Assembly (NCBI GenBank): GCA_900552715.1
Contig: USAV01000100.1
Location: 1-6,667, forward strand
Direction: 5' to 3'
Length of the DNA: 6,667 nt
DNA from: an uncultured Veillonella sp.
GTDB lineage: Bacteria > Bacillota > Negativicutes > Veillonellales > Veillonellaceae
Shown here: positions 5,996-6,667 of the stretch, piece after piece
How positions within the stretch are numbered: position 1 is the stretch's first letter
Layout: each line of letters opens with the position of its first letter
The notes under the pieces: generated by a model
The model's input: the letters and a program-made list of their open reading frames with translations, nothing else
Told to the model about the DNA's origin: nothing
Databases searched by the model: none
Made by a program: the position numbers and the translations under genes

Positions 5996-6667
5996 TTATT
6001 CCCCGTTATGCCCACCTACCAAGGTATTTCTAAAACGCATAGTCCCTTCCTCCTGCAAGCTGGAGGCACGCAGAATAGAGTTCTTACCGAATTGCTCCTT
6101 AATGGACAACATCGCCTCATGGACCTGCCGCTCCTTTTCTTCTTCATCCGTTGCAAGGGCGCTAAACAAATCTACTTCCTGAGGAATAGCAGACCGATTA
6201 ACCAAGTCCTCAAAGCTCACCCCTAGACGCCGTATAGGCTCATTTTTATGGCAATGTTGTTCATACAATTTAATTACCGCTGTCGTTAATGTTTGCAATG
6301 AATCCGTGTACTGTTTAAGCTTTTTAGAGCCCCCTGTGGAGCGCACCATATCGTCTGCATAGCCGATGTGAACGTGAATATGGTTCGTAACCCCTTTGAT
6401 TTGTAAAAGCTCTAGCACCAAGGACTCCACCATTTCACGCATAGGTACATAGGCCTCTTCATAGGAATAATTGCGCAATAAAATCTGACTATGAGAAATA
6501 GAATGCTTGATGGGACGATACGCATGAATATCTGCAATCGTACACGGCTCACGACCCCAAGCATGATCGATGATAAGCTCTGCATTAACACCAAATTCCT
6601 TGTACAACTTGGCCTCTGGAACCATGGTAATACCATGCAAATCATAAGCTCCATATTTATGTAAGCG
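5996..6667 (-). CDS. Y-family translesion DNA polymerase, C-terminal part (5' end outside window)
   Basis: The frame is open from the window edge to the stop at 5998-5996, giving 223 C-terminal residues. It starts in the thumb or helix-hairpin-helix region (RLHKYGAYDLHGITMVPEAK, then LYKEFGVNAELIIDHAWGRE). This run resembles the UvrX/YqjW/UmuC-type polymerases of Firmicutes. The little-finger domain follows, containing YRPIKHSISHSQIL, HVHIGYADD and RRLGVSFEDL. The tail, NSILRASSLQEEGTMRFRNTLVGGHNGE, closely matches the family's usual C-terminus. Such enzymes copy past damaged bases with low fidelity. The catalytic palm with its metal-binding carboxylates is in the missing N-terminal half, so activity cannot be judged. 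Any LexA/SOS box would also be outside. The YolD-like gene follows it on the same strand. Confidence 0.9.
   Translation of the reverse strand, partial: RLHKYGAYDLHGITMVPEAKLYKEFGVNAELIIDHAWGREPCTIADIHAYRPIKHSISHSQILLRNYSYEEAYVPMREMVESLVLELLQIKGVTNHIHVHIGYADDMVRSTGGSKKLKQYTDSLQTLTTAVIKLYEQHCHKNEPIRRLGVSFEDLVNRSAIPQEVDLFSALATDEEEKERQVHEAMLSIKEQFGKNSILRASSLQEEGTMRFRNTLVGGHNGE

Noticed and set aside
1..6667. CRISPR array, insertion sequence or prophage signals
   Set aside because: No regularly spaced repeat array, transposase frame or terminal inverted repeats with target duplication were seen. The repeats present are short and local.

Overview
The window reads as a low-to-moderate GC Firmicute-type chromosome. 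The protein style, with a Y-family polymerase paired to a YolD-like protein, an OpuC-type permease/binding-protein fusion and a Cd/Zn P1B-ATPase, fits the Negativicutes, most likely Veillonella or a close relative. That placement is an impression from the sequences, not a database result. Every gene I can support lies on the minus strand, so the transcription order runs from the right end of the window to the left.

Right end (6667 to 5583, minus): the C-terminal half of a Y-family translesion DNA polymerase, cut by the window edge, is followed 80 bp later by a small YolD-like protein. This is a familiar pairing in Firmicutes. Next (5410 to 3878) comes a fused ABC permease plus solute-binding protein of the osmoprotectant/quaternary-amine (OpuC/OpuF/EgtU) type. 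No ATP-binding subunit is visible beside it.

Middle (3877 to 1491): a 254-bp control region lies upstream of a cadA/zntA-like P1B-type heavy-metal ATPase. This region is the most structured non-coding DNA in the window. It has a perfect TTGACA -35 with a -10 at 17 bp, and just downstream an ATATGAA-N6-TTCATAT dyad resembling operators of ArsR/SmtB-family Zn/Cd sensors. A second inverted repeat overlaps that dyad. There is also an 11-bp tandem repeat, a further 16-bp palindrome on a second candidate promoter, and an orphan ribosome-binding site plus ATG pointing the opposite way. No metalloregulator gene is in the window.

Left end (1490 to 1): the 301-bp gap at 1190-1490 holds a hairpin (probable end of the ATPase transcript) and a good promoter for a CorA-family channel protein. 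I see no gene in it. The CorA-like protein carries GTN where the family signature is GMN. A strong hairpin terminator follows it, then a compact promoter and a tRNA-Ser(UGA) whose 3' end runs off the window.

Functionally, the two ion transporters (CorA-like and Cd/Zn exporter) and the organic-solute importer are membrane housekeeping or stress functions, and the polymerase/YolD pair is DNA-damage tolerance. The genes appear to form separate transcription units rather than one system. I do not see a clearly new multi-gene system. The best leads are the metal-ATPase control region, the variant CorA signature and the orphan transporter fusion.
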